8,573 bases of DNA, taken from the NCBI GenBank assembly GCA_035505975.1, contig DATJQJ010000007.1, forward strand, positions 1 through 8,573, written 5' to 3'. Origin of the DNA: CAIKOD01 sp035505975 (GTDB taxonomy: Archaea > Halobacteriota > Methanomicrobia > Methanomicrobiales > Methanospirillaceae). Every line of letters begins with the position of its first letter. Position 1 is the stretch's first letter. The translations under genes and the position numbers were made by a program. Of this stretch, positions 1 to 5,493 are shown in pieces. A model generated the notes under the pieces. The model worked only from the letters and a program-made list of their open reading frames with translations, was not told the origin of the DNA and did not search any database.

Positions 1-60
1 TACATTCCCCTGTTCTTTTTGGAATTTTTAAAAACCGGCATTGTTTTTTAGTTTTTTTTC
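1..60 (+). terminator. T-rich left edge, possible transcript end
   Basis: The stretch has a TTTTTAAAAA palindrome at about 26-35 and two T-runs (about 43-48 and 52-59). On the plus strand this resembles an archaeal oligo-U terminator for a gene entering from the left. One plus frame is open from position 1 to a TAG at 49-51 (16 codons, hydrophobic) and could be a gene's last residues, but that is too short to judge. On the minus strand the same AT-rich block could be a TATA element for a leftward gene. The choice is not decidable here. Confidence 0.25.
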
Positions 61-118
61 TTGAAAATATCTGTTTTATAGTGGCTCCAGATGAAAATTG
101 AGAAAACCCGACGCTCCC

Positions 119-153
119 GGGGCTCCGCCCCGCCGCTTGGGCGACCCCGGTGG
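119..153 (-). repeat. GC-rich palindromic element, copy A
   Basis: This is a GC island in AT-rich surroundings. Read on the minus strand (153 to 121) it runs CCACCGGGG, then CGCCC, a variable AAGC, a G/C block and a final GGCGGAGCC. It aligns with copy B (414-445, plus strand) at about 25 of 32 positions, with one extra base here. It also contains a small perfect hairpin, GGGGC-GGA-GCCCC (131-119 on minus). The two copies face each other across about 260 nt. It probably belongs to a dispersed non-coding repeat family; that is inference from two copies. Confidence 0.5.
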
Positions 154-180
154 GGATAGGGACTGTATCGGGGTGTCCAT

Positions 181-190
181 ATACCAGTAT
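181..190. repeat. ATACCAGTAT palindrome, copy 1
   Basis: ATACCAGTAT is a palindrome with a central CA. The identical 10-mer recurs at 2802-2811 near the ribosomal-operon promoter. It is directly followed by another perfect short inverted repeat (CCAGT at 184-188 with ACTGG at 194-198). It may be a binding site or part of a longer dispersed element. Two copies of a 10-mer alone are modest evidence. Confidence 0.3.
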
Positions 191-287
191 CCCACTGGAA
201 AGGGACAGGGTGGGTGGGAAACTCTCCTATCGATGTGACGGCTAAAAAAAAAAAATAAAGAATTAAAAGAGGATATTTGGTTATTTC

Positions 288-304
288 AGGCCACCGGCCT
301 TTTT
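288..304 (+). terminator. Small GC hairpin with T-tail
   Basis: A perfect 5-bp stem, AGGCC (288-292) and GGCCT (296-300), has a 3-nt loop and is followed by T-residues to 304. It has the shape of an intrinsic terminator on the plus strand. No plus-strand gene is visible upstream inside the window, so the transcript it would stop is unknown; chance occurrence is possible. Confidence 0.3.
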
Positions 305-410
305 CGGGTGGGAAATACAATTCCCTGATTTTGGCAAGATAATATCCTGTTATAACCATATGTTAAAAATGATAACTTCTTCTGATACTACCCCATTAAT
401 TTATCCCGAA

Positions 411-445
411 CCGCCGCCGGGGCGCCCTTCGGGGGCGGCGGAGCC
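411..445 (+). repeat. GC-rich palindromic element, copy B
   Basis: Left arm CCGCCGCC (411-418) pairs perfectly with GGCGGCGG (434-441), enclosing a CCC-TTC-GGG mini-stem (425-433). The element ends in GGAGCC (440-445). It is the counterpart of copy A in the opposite orientation. The apical bases differ between copies (TTCG against AAGC) while the flanking stem-forming G/C blocks are kept, which suggests that structure matters more than exact sequence. Translation across both copies gives a similar GRPSG-AEP string, an artefact of the shared DNA and not evidence of protein. Confidence 0.5.
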
Positions 446-486
446 AATCGCAATACGAAACAAGGCAACCCTCTTCTTTTTTCACA

Positions 487-555
487 AGGATCTGGTAACG
501 AAATTTCTTTTTTTTGTCGTGAACTATTCGAAAAGATTGTCGTTACCAAGGTCTT
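487..555 (+). other. Long imperfect hairpin in intergenic DNA
   Basis: A 9-bp perfect inverted repeat, TGGTAACGA (493-501) and TCGTTACCA (540-548), extends outward past a one-base bulge (A549) through 487-492 and 550-555. It extends inward through 502-511 and 530-538 with small bulges. That makes about 24 pairs in 69 nt. Four of the non-Watson-Crick pairs (488/554, 491/551, 505/535, 511/530) are G-U on the plus strand but would be A-C on the minus strand, so the fold favours a plus-strand RNA. Its role is unknown: it could be a small-RNA body, a transcript end or a miniature-element remnant. Confidence 0.45.
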
Positions 556-561
556 CCAAAA

Positions 562-604
562 GAATAAAAAAATCCGGCGAAAAAAAACAATAATCTGAAA
601 AAAA
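562..604 (-). terminator. Oligo-T terminator of the translation operon
   Basis: Directly after the stop codon of the last operon gene (TAA at 607-605), the minus strand has three T-runs of 7-8 residues (604-598, 587-580, 572-566). The latter two are separated by a short GC patch. Successive oligo-U tracts are the usual euryarchaeal termination signal, and the position fits the end of the rpl44e-to-PAC2 transcript. Confidence 0.65.
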
Positions 605-1357
605 TTACCCGATATATCTCAGTTCTTCTTCCTGGATCCCTTTCTCGCTCTCGATCATCTTCTGGACCATTTTCTCGAGTTCCGCGCCTCTCTCCTCCAG
701 GGTGGTCGTATCGGTCTTTATCCCGATGAGTACCGAAAGTACCGAGAGGAGGCTTGCCGCACTTTTTGGGTCAACGAGGTACCCCGAGGTCTCGCCCATC
801 AGGCATATACCGTCGATCCCCCGTTCTGCCGCGAGACCGAGGAGGAGCCCGGCAGCACCGATAATGCCCCCACCGGGCTCACCGTTCTCGAAAACCGCCC
901 CCGCTGCTTCAGCTTCGGCCTTTAAGTCCTCCCTGTTCACGGCACCGAGCACCCTCGGCTCGTCCACCAGGTGGCCGACCCCGAACCCGCCGAGCGTGTA
1001 AATCCTCGAAACGCCCAGTTCTTCGGCGATGCTGAGATAGCAGTCAGCGAGCAGATAATGTCCTTCGTTCGACGAGCTCTGGAAGTCCCCGACGAGGAAC
1101 AGGAGCTGGCGGGGCGGACCGTCATAGAGGTACACCTCGTTGTTGGCGAGGCGGATGACGTTCTCCTCGATCATCACCTGGGGCGGGAGGTATATCGAAT
1201 GGATATCGGCGATTTTCCTCGCCCCCAGCTCGTGGATCAGGTGCTCTGCAACGAGTTTTCCCACGTGTCCGATGCCGGGGAGTCCTTCGAGCAGGACGGG
1301 GTCCTTTAAGTCGTCCCGTGAAAAGGTATCAAAATAGCGGACTCTTATATCTTCCAT
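605..1357 (-). CDS. PAC2-family proteasome assembly chaperone
   Basis: A soluble 250-aa protein of the PAC2 (proteasome assembly chaperone) family. Archaeal members bind 20S proteasome alpha subunits or act as assembly factors; the exact role of this one is inferred. The sequence shows the typical N-terminal glycine-rich segment (LLEGLPGIGHVGKLVAEHL, residues 22-40), a TLGGFGVGH segment (121-129), a small-residue block GGGIIGAAGLLLG (162-174) and a charged C-terminal helix (about 216-247). The tail ends in RYIG, which resembles but does not match the terminal HbYX proteasome-docking motif. I chose ATG at 1357: homology begins there, and GGAGGAT lies about 10 nt upstream. The open frame continues further upstream only as a shadow of nop10. 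The start overlaps the nop10 end by 13 nt. The position behind nop10 is typical of archaeal translation operons. Confidence 0.88.
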   Translation of the reverse strand: MEDIRVRYFDTFSRDDLKDPVLLEGLPGIGHVGKLVAEHLIHELGARKIADIHSIYLPPQVMIEENVIRLANNEVYLYDGPPRQLLFLVGDFQSSSNEGHYLLADCYLSIAEELGVSRIYTLGGFGVGHLVDEPRVLGAVNREDLKAEAEAAGAVFENGEPGGGIIGAAGLLLGLAAERGIDGICLMGETSGYLVDPKSAASLLSVLSVLIGIKTDTTTLEERGAELEKMVQKMIESEKGIQEEELRYIG

Positions 1358-1506
1358 CCTTTCGCAATCCTCCGGTAGGGCCCATACCTGTCCTGCGGGG
1401 AGAATCGCGGGGGATGAGCGGTGATGGTCGGTTCTCCGCATACCGGGCAAATCGTGTTGAGGGTATAGGTGTAGTCCACCGGACACCGCCGTATGCGCCC
1501 GCTCAT
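1345..1506 (-). CDS. nop10: Nop10, H/ACA ribonucleoprotein subunit
   Basis: A 53-aa protein, beginning MSGRIRRCPVDYT and ending RRIAKGWKI. Nop10 binds the pseudouridine synthase Cbf5 and, with Gar1, L7Ae and an H/ACA guide RNA, directs pseudouridylation of rRNA. The signature HPPRFSPQDRYGPYRR (residues 31-46) is the conserved segment that lies along Cbf5. The N-terminal zinc ribbon shows C8, C20 and C23, but the expected fourth cysteine is Asp11 (CPVD instead of CPxC), so zinc binding may be altered or use Asp. The ATG overlaps the aIF2-alpha TGA (ATGA), and the 3' end overlaps the PAC2 gene, so translational coupling is likely. The gene is easily missed by size cut-offs. Confidence 0.92.
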   Translation of the reverse strand: MSGRIRRCPVDYTYTLNTICPVCGEPTITAHPPRFSPQDRYGPYRRIAKGWKI

Positions 1507-2291
1507 GCACTCTTTCCGGACTTGGGCTTTTTGATAAACCTGCCTTCTCCGCCGGCCCGTTCGACGACACCGATGGCCGCACTCGCTGCCTTCTCTATCG
1601 CTTTCTCGGCAAGCTTGTAATCGGGGGCGGTTACTTTGATCCGGTAGGCCGGTGCACCGATGTAGGTCAGTTCTATCTCGACATCCGGGATCTTTGGTTC
1701 GGCACTCCGCAATGCCCGCCTGATGATATTGACGCCGTCAGGCTTTGGCGAGGTTAGGATGATATTTCCCGCAACCGTCACTTTCGGGATCCTGACATTC
1801 TCTTTTGCGACCTCGACAAGTGCATCGACAGTCTGTTTTGTCAGGCCGAGTTTGTCAACAACTTCGCGGCCATTCATGACAATGTCTTCAAAAGCAGAGT
1901 ACAGGTCACCGTATTTTTTATAAAGAGCCGATTCGATGGCAGCCTGAGGCTCCCCCGAAGCTTCGGCAGCGAAACTGATCCATTTCGAAGCCTTCGATTC
2001 GTTTTTCCATTCCCGGATCTTTTCGCGCCGCTGGTGTTCGTTGACGTCCTTTAACGAGAGGTCGATATGACCCCTCTGGGTATCGACATGGAGGACCTTG
2101 CAGACTACTTTCTGACCTTCCCTGATATGGTCCCTGATGTACTTTATCCAGCCGGTTGCGATTTCAGAGATGGGAATAAGCCCCTCGCGTCCCTCGTACT
2201 CGTCCAGCGATACGAAAGCAACAAAGTCCTTGACGTGCTGGACAGTGCAGACGACGAGTTCTCCCTCTTCAGGCCATTCCTCACCCTTCAT
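1503..2291 (-). CDS. eif2a: Translation initiation factor aIF2, alpha subunit
   Basis: A 262-aa subunit of the heterotrimeric factor aIF2, which carries initiator Met-tRNA to the small ribosomal subunit. The order is an N-terminal S1/OB-fold domain (about 10-82, with VQHVKDFVAFVSLDEYEGREGLIPISEI and RGHIDLSLKDV), a helical middle domain (about 88-170), and a C-terminal alpha/beta domain that contacts the gamma subunit (about 171-245). A Gly/Lys-rich tail follows. The length is normal for archaea. The residue aligning with the regulatory phosphoserine of eukaryotic eIF2-alpha (SELS) appears to be Ala45 (SEIA), so that control should be absent. The ATG lies 8 nt after the rps27e stop; a GGAAGATC-like site overlaps that stop. 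It shares ATGA with nop10 downstream. Confidence 0.95.
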   Translation of the reverse strand: MKGEEWPEEGELVVCTVQHVKDFVAFVSLDEYEGREGLIPISEIATGWIKYIRDHIREGQKVVCKVLHVDTQRGHIDLSLKDVNEHQRREKIREWKNESKASKWISFAAEASGEPQAAIESALYKKYGDLYSAFEDIVMNGREVVDKLGLTKQTVDALVEVAKENVRIPKVTVAGNIILTSPKPDGVNIIRRALRSAEPKIPDVEIELTYIGAPAYRIKVTAPDYKLAEKAIEKAASAAIGVVERAGGEGRFIKKPKSGKSA

Positions 2292-2299
2292 GATCTTCC

Positions 2300-2488
2300 T
2301 TAATTGTATTCTGCTATTTTCTCAACAAGGATCTTTGCCTTGCCGCCGGTCGGCTCTGCAATGACCTTCCCGCAGACTACGCAGTCCACTTTCGTGGACG
2401 CACGATCGAACATTACCTGTTCGTTCTCGCAGTCCGGGCACTTTACCCGGATAAATTTGCTCCTGTTTTCCCTGTGTTGGCGCACCAT
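2300..2488 (-). CDS. rps27e: 30S ribosomal protein S27e
   Basis: A 62-aa small-subunit zinc-ribbon ribosomal protein. The ligands are visible as C17-x2-C20 and C36-x2-C39 with 15 residues between the pairs, the family spacing. The ends FIRVKCPDC and GGKAKILVEKIAEYN are characteristic. The frame is open 22 codons further upstream, but that part lies inside rpl44e. Position 2488 is preferred because the strong site GGAGTGA (2500-2494), which includes the rpl44e stop codon, lies 5 nt before it and the product then has the normal length. Confidence 0.95.
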   Translation of the reverse strand: MVRQHRENRSKFIRVKCPDCENEQVMFDRASTKVDCVVCGKVIAEPTGGKAKILVEKIAEYN

Positions 2489-2493
2489 GTCTC

Positions 2494-2772
2494 TCACTCC
2501 GTGAGCTCGAATTTTGCTATCCTGAAACCGGCCCTGAGATGTGCTTTGCCGCACGTCTTACAGCGGTACCTGACATTGATCTTCTTGGTCGGCTTGTCGC
2601 CACCGGGGACTTTCGAAAATTTCCCCATGTTGCCGACGTGACCCCTGCGTGCCTTCTGCCGGTCGATCCAATGGAGTCCCGTGGTCTTGGCCTTCTTTAC
2701 CTTCTCGACCTCGTGCTCCTCGTGTTTCCTGCAAAATGGGCAGTAGGTCTTAAATTTGACGGGCATTTTCAT
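2494..2772 (-). CDS. rpl44e: 50S ribosomal protein L44e
   Basis: A 92-aa large-subunit protein of the L44e (eukaryotic eL42) family, located near the E-site. It is basic, with a zinc-binding set C11-x2-C14 and C71-x2-C74, and the hallmark stretch HWIDRQKARRGHVGNMGKFS (about 34-53) followed by the conserved GGDKPTKK. The ATG at 2772 has AGGTG (2785-2781) about 8 nt upstream. It is the first gene of the five-gene operon and lies 5 nt before rps27e. In many archaea the next gene upstream would be gins or primase; here a divergent secreted-protein gene intervenes. Confidence 0.96.
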   Translation of the reverse strand: MKMPVKFKTYCPFCRKHEEHEVEKVKKAKTTGLHWIDRQKARRGHVGNMGKFSKVPGGDKPTKKINVRYRCKTCGKAHLRAGFRIAKFELTE

Positions 2773-2800
2773 GAGATTTACACCTATTGAACTAGTAACA

Positions 2801-2834
2801 AATACCAGTATTATTTTCCCGGAATGATATTTAA
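2801..2834 (-). promoter_or_regulatory. Promoter of the rpl44e translation operon
   Basis: On the minus strand TTAAATATC (2834-2826) fits an archaeal TATA box. The expected start of transcription about 25 nt downstream falls near 2805, giving a leader of roughly 30 nt with the rpl44e ribosome binding site. A perfect palindrome AATAC-CA-GTATT (2801-2812) lies exactly over the predicted start and could be an operator or a start-site element. The TATA call is from sequence only. Confidence 0.5.
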
Positions 2835-2844
2835 CACTGTGGGA

Positions 2845-2854
2845 TTGCCGGCAA
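2845..2854. promoter_or_regulatory. TTGCCGGCAA palindrome
   Basis: A perfect 10-bp palindrome 11 bp upstream of the inferred TATA box of the translation operon, where archaeal dimeric regulators or activators often bind. No regulator is identified, and a single site is weak evidence. Confidence 0.25.
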
Positions 2855-2931
2855 CAGCATCAACATCTTTTCCTGATGGGGGGAAAACTCTCCATAGTAT
2901 AGTATTTTTCAGGATAAAAAGGGATTGATGA

Positions 2932-3279
2932 ATCCTGGGTCAACCGGTTTCTCCCGGGGTCATCACCCGCTACGAATCTTCGCCTGGTTATAGCAGGAAT
3001 AATTTATTTACCCCGTCGGTCTTAATCCCGGTTGATGTCCAAAGTACGAGTGAAGCCTATACGGTCCTTGTGAAAGAAACCATGAAGAGCGTGGGGATAT
3101 CACCGGGGAATATCGGCACCTGCCGAAGGTTCGTGGAAGCTGCCCCATGTATCTCGAGAACCAGTTATGTTGTGGAGAACACCAATCTTCTTCTACGGAA
3201 AGGGGTCAAGGTTTCTTTCAGAGGGATAACAGTTCTCTCTTCTTTTAGAAATGTGTCCAGCTCTGAATGTCTTTGCTGA
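2932..3279 (+). other. Unexplained open stretch, possible gene remnant or RNA
   Basis: This is non-coding by default, yet one plus-strand frame is free of stops for 115 codons, with start codons only late (GTG 3070, ATG 3082). The translation from about 3031 (VDVQSTSEAYTVLVK and onward) looks protein-like in its first part and then becomes Ser/Arg/Leu-rich. I recognise no family. TTTATTTA at about 3003-3010 could be a TATA box with transcription starting near 3033, just before an ATG (3035) that opens only 12 codons in another frame. Options are a decayed gene, a small unannotated protein, a non-coding RNA, or chance. No ribosome binding site was found for GTG 3070. Confidence 0.2.
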
Positions 3280-3362
3280 TCGTTCATGACTGATGTCGGG
3301 AATGAAGAAAACAGGATAAAAATTCGGGGATTGTTCATTTCAAATTTTGGAAATTTCAGGAA

Positions 3363-3370
3363 TATATATA
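3363..3370 (+). promoter_or_regulatory. TATA box of the secreted-protein gene
   Basis: TATATATA followed by A-residues is a strong archaeal TATA box on the plus strand. Transcription would start near 3392, leaving a leader of about 50 nt before ATG 3442. This rules out the in-frame upstream start at 3286, which lies before the promoter. Confidence 0.65.
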
Positions 3371-3441
3371 AAAATTATCTTCGATTTACGTGCTGTGGGC
3401 TGGTTCTTAACAATTGCCAGTTCAAACAGGACGGAAGCGAT

Positions 3442-4617
3442 ATGAAGAAGGGTAAAATCGGGATTATTACATTAATAATAGTCACAGTACTGATAGGGTT
3501 CACCTTTACCGTGTGTGCAGACCGAAATGTTCCGGCGGTGCCGGAAATACAGGGACTGACCACGGGGACATCCGCAGACGTGGTTGGAACGGTTACAGAG
3601 ACTGACGCCGGGGCATGGTCAACAACCTATGACCCACCGACTATTATTCCAGGATCGCCTGACTTGAATACGTTCAATTCTGACATAACCGGTGGAATTG
3701 ACGGAACTTACATATCTTCAGATTCCACTACCTTTCAGGAGGTGGTAAATACCATACAATCCCAGGGAGGTTCGATAACATATTTCGATAATTCAGGTGG
3801 AAATTACTATGTTACTCAGGTCGTATTGCCGACTTCACTTCTCACACAATCTGTTCCTTCAGGGTTTGCCGGGTTCCCTCATCAATTTACGTCTTACGGT
3901 GATTTTGGTGAATATGTAATAAACCGGGATACAACAACTCCTCCACCAATCGTAACCGCGGGAACACCTGCAACCGTTATTAATCATGGTCTTCACACCG
4001 GTGTTCTTGACCCGGGGCAGATCCAGTATACCACCGGCTACAACGACCAGTACTCGGGTATATCAGGTCAGCAGACCTTTACAAAATCGATGGCAGTTTC
4101 AACCGGAAATACCATCGCTGACCAAAGTAACATCAAGGCGAATACCAATATCCAGTATATTGCTGCTGATACAGGCCGTGCGACAAGGACAGAAGACCTG
4201 CTCCTGGACGGCGCAGCCAACTCGACAGATACGGCGAGTGCGATCCTCTGTCCCTTCGCTCAATCAGTCTCGACAGTGATTCCCCCTTATTGTAACATCG
4301 TGCAGGCGGGAAGCGCCTTTGACACAACACTGACGTCAACAGTGACCTCAGCAGACACACGATTTGTCGGGACCGATTCGACATTCCCGGTTGTGCTCAA
4401 TTATAACATCAATTCACAGGGAATCACCCTCGATAGTGGCAGCTCGCCCATGATTGGATCGGTGTCGGCGTACCTGAAAGTCCATGTCCAGGAAGCACGA
4501 AATAATACAACAACGAAGTCAGAGGACCTCGTCTATTCCGAGACCTCAACCGCAAGCGGACTTATCAGCAAGTTCAGCAAGAATATGCAATATCAGTCAG
4601 GATTCAACCTGGTCTGA
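3442..4617 (+). CDS. Secreted Ser/Thr-rich protein of unknown function
   Basis: A 391-aa protein with a clear signal peptide: KKGK, a hydrophobic core (about 7-23) and a likely cleavage after Val-Cys-Ala (26/27). Cys25 is not in a lipobox. There is no second membrane segment, so it is probably exported or loosely surface-attached. The mature part is rich in Thr, Ser, Gly and Asn, beta-like, with only two cysteines (C270 and C284), a possible disulfide. N-glycosylation sequons are at N260, N354 and N355. Two segments share a T-[RK]-[TS]-EDL motif (TRTEDL near 248, TKSEDL near 358), perhaps an internal repeat. I recall similar lineage-restricted proteins in Methanomicrobiales, but no named domain. 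The upstream in-frame extension to 3286 is rejected because the TATA box (3363) and the signal peptide favour 3442; an AGGACGG-like site precedes it. It is the only clear plus-strand gene and separates two minus-strand operons. Confidence 0.85.
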   Translation: MKKGKIGIITLIIVTVLIGFTFTVCADRNVPAVPEIQGLTTGTSADVVGTVTETDAGAWSTTYDPPTIIPGSPDLNTFNSDITGGIDGTYISSDSTTFQEVVNTIQSQGGSITYFDNSGGNYYVTQVVLPTSLLTQSVPSGFAGFPHQFTSYGDFGEYVINRDTTTPPPIVTAGTPATVINHGLHTGVLDPGQIQYTTGYNDQYSGISGQQTFTKSMAVSTGNTIADQSNIKANTNIQYIAADTGRATRTEDLLLDGAANSTDTASAILCPFAQSVSTVIPPYCNIVQAGSAFDTTLTSTVTSADTRFVGTDSTFPVVLNYNINSQGITLDSGSSPMIGSVSAYLKVHVQEARNNTTTKSEDLVYSETSTASGLISKFSKNMQYQSGFNLV

Positions 4618-4780
4618 ACTTATTTTTCTGAAGGTTACGTCCTGGCTCCAAAAGCTGCAATATTTTAATCCAATAGGACTTAGCACTTCGAACGAAAGAT
4701 CCTCAGCCTTAAAAATCCAATAACAGGACCGCAACACGTGAATAAGGGCATTAGGAAGGTTTGATCTAGATATTTTCCAA

Positions 4781-4787
4781 TTTTTTT
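4781..4787 (+). terminator. T7 terminator of the secreted-protein gene
   Basis: A run of seven T about 165 nt after the stop codon, preceded by the T-rich ATATTTTCC. It is the best oligo-U stop signal for the plus-strand transcript in the convergent region 4618-4857. Apart from this and the minus-strand signal, I see no gene or structured element in that region. Confidence 0.45.
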
Positions 4788-4819
4788 CTGATCCCAACTT
4801 GGAGTCCTACCTGAGTTAC

Positions 4820-4836
4820 TTAAAAATATAAAGGAT
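4820..4836 (-). terminator. T-rich end signal after gins51
   Basis: Downstream of the gins51 stop the minus strand reads CCTTTATATTTTTAAG, a short oligo-T region consistent with archaeal termination of the elp3-priS-gins51 transcript. There is no hairpin. The signal is moderate. Confidence 0.35.
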
Positions 4837-4857
4837 TTTATCTCGAATACCTGGGAT

Positions 4858-5490
4858 TTAAGGTATAACCGATACGATACTGCGCTCGTTAAGGACTTCG
4901 GCATTCCTGCGCGGAAGGGTTACTATATCCTCTTTCTCGAGGTGATAGATCCTCCCGTCCACGCCCATGAACGGTTCCATGGTTTCGAGGACGCGGGCCA
5001 CGACATAGCCCTGAGATGGGATTGCCGGGGCGTATTCATCACCGGCCGCAGTGGCCCCGGCCTCGGCGACCTCCCACGCCTCCTCTTCGGTGTGCCCCGA
5101 TGGTGGTGTACCTGAAGAAGAGCGGGTGACAAGGTCTTCCCGGGCGGCGGAAATTGCCGACGTAACCTTCTCGAACATCCCGAGCTCTGCGGGGAGCATT
5201 TTTTTAATTTCTTCTTTTTCCGAGGGGTGGCTGTCGATATGGCCGGCCGCAAGGGAAAGGATCTTTTCCGCCCTGATCCTGAAAAGGTCCTGCAGGGTCT
5301 CCCTGATGCTTGCCGCACGCTGGATGAGGACCTGGGTTCGTTCACTGAACGGGTCCTCGGTTGCATAGACTTCGGATGTGAGCTCGTCCAGCTCTTCCCT
5401 GACGGCGTCGTACGTATCGTGGGGGATAATGGTGAGGCGCCCAGTCTCACGCTCCGAGAGGAGGATGGTGCGGAGATCGTCGAGATGCAT
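4858..5490 (-). CDS. gins51: GINS complex subunit Gins51
   Basis: A 210-aa archaeal GINS subunit. GINS joins the MCM helicase, the GAN/RecJ-like factor and primase in the replisome. The arrangement is that of Gins51 (Sld5/Psf1 type): a long helical A domain first (about 1-120, with the conserved FRIRAEKILSLA around 70-81), then a low-complexity Ser/Glu/Ala linker (about 123-157). A small C-terminal B domain follows (158-210), with VVARVLETMEPFMGVDGRIYHLEKEDIVTLP. Length is near the family norm. The start lies 3 nt after the priS stop. Gins51 next to priS is a recurrent archaeal arrangement and supports the call. Some archaea also have Gins23; none is visible here, and Gins51 alone can form a homotetramer. 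Confidence 0.93.
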   Translation of the reverse strand: MHLDDLRTILLSERETGRLTIIPHDTYDAVREELDELTSEVYATEDPFSERTQVLIQRAASIRETLQDLFRIRAEKILSLAAGHIDSHPSEKEEIKKMLPAELGMFEKVTSAISAAREDLVTRSSSGTPPSGHTEEEAWEVAEAGATAAGDEYAPAIPSQGYVVARVLETMEPFMGVDGRIYHLEKEDIVTLPRRNAEVLNERSIVSVIP

Positions 5491-5493
5491 TCC

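Noticed and set aside
48..593. Open frames at 48-359 (minus) and 360-593 (plus)
   Set aside because: Composition follows poly-A/T runs and the GC-rich repeats. The shared GRPSG-AEP peptide comes from the repeated DNA, and no ribosome binding site or protein family is seen.
605..620. C-terminal HbYX proteasome-docking motif in the PAC2 protein
   Set aside because: The protein ends in RYIG; the tyrosine is third from the end and is not preceded by a hydrophobic residue.
1358..1582. N-terminal extension of the PAC2 protein up to 1582
   Set aside because: This is an out-of-frame reading of nop10 and the aIF2-alpha end; homology starts at ATG 1357.
2909..2966. Possible C/D-box sRNA on the minus strand (GTGATGA at 2966-2960, CTGA at 2912-2909, TATA-like element upstream)
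   Set aside because: Boxes C and D are spaced plausibly, but there are no convincing D' and C' boxes and no terminal stem, so a guide RNA cannot be supported.
3286..3441. In-frame N-terminal extension of the secreted protein from ATG 3286
   Set aside because: It lies upstream of the strong TATA box at 3363-3370 and would bury the signal peptide 52 residues inside the protein.
4597..4904. Two overlapping minus-strand open frames between the secreted-protein gene and gins51
   Set aside because: They lie in AT-rich terminator DNA, overlap real gene ends and look like random translation.
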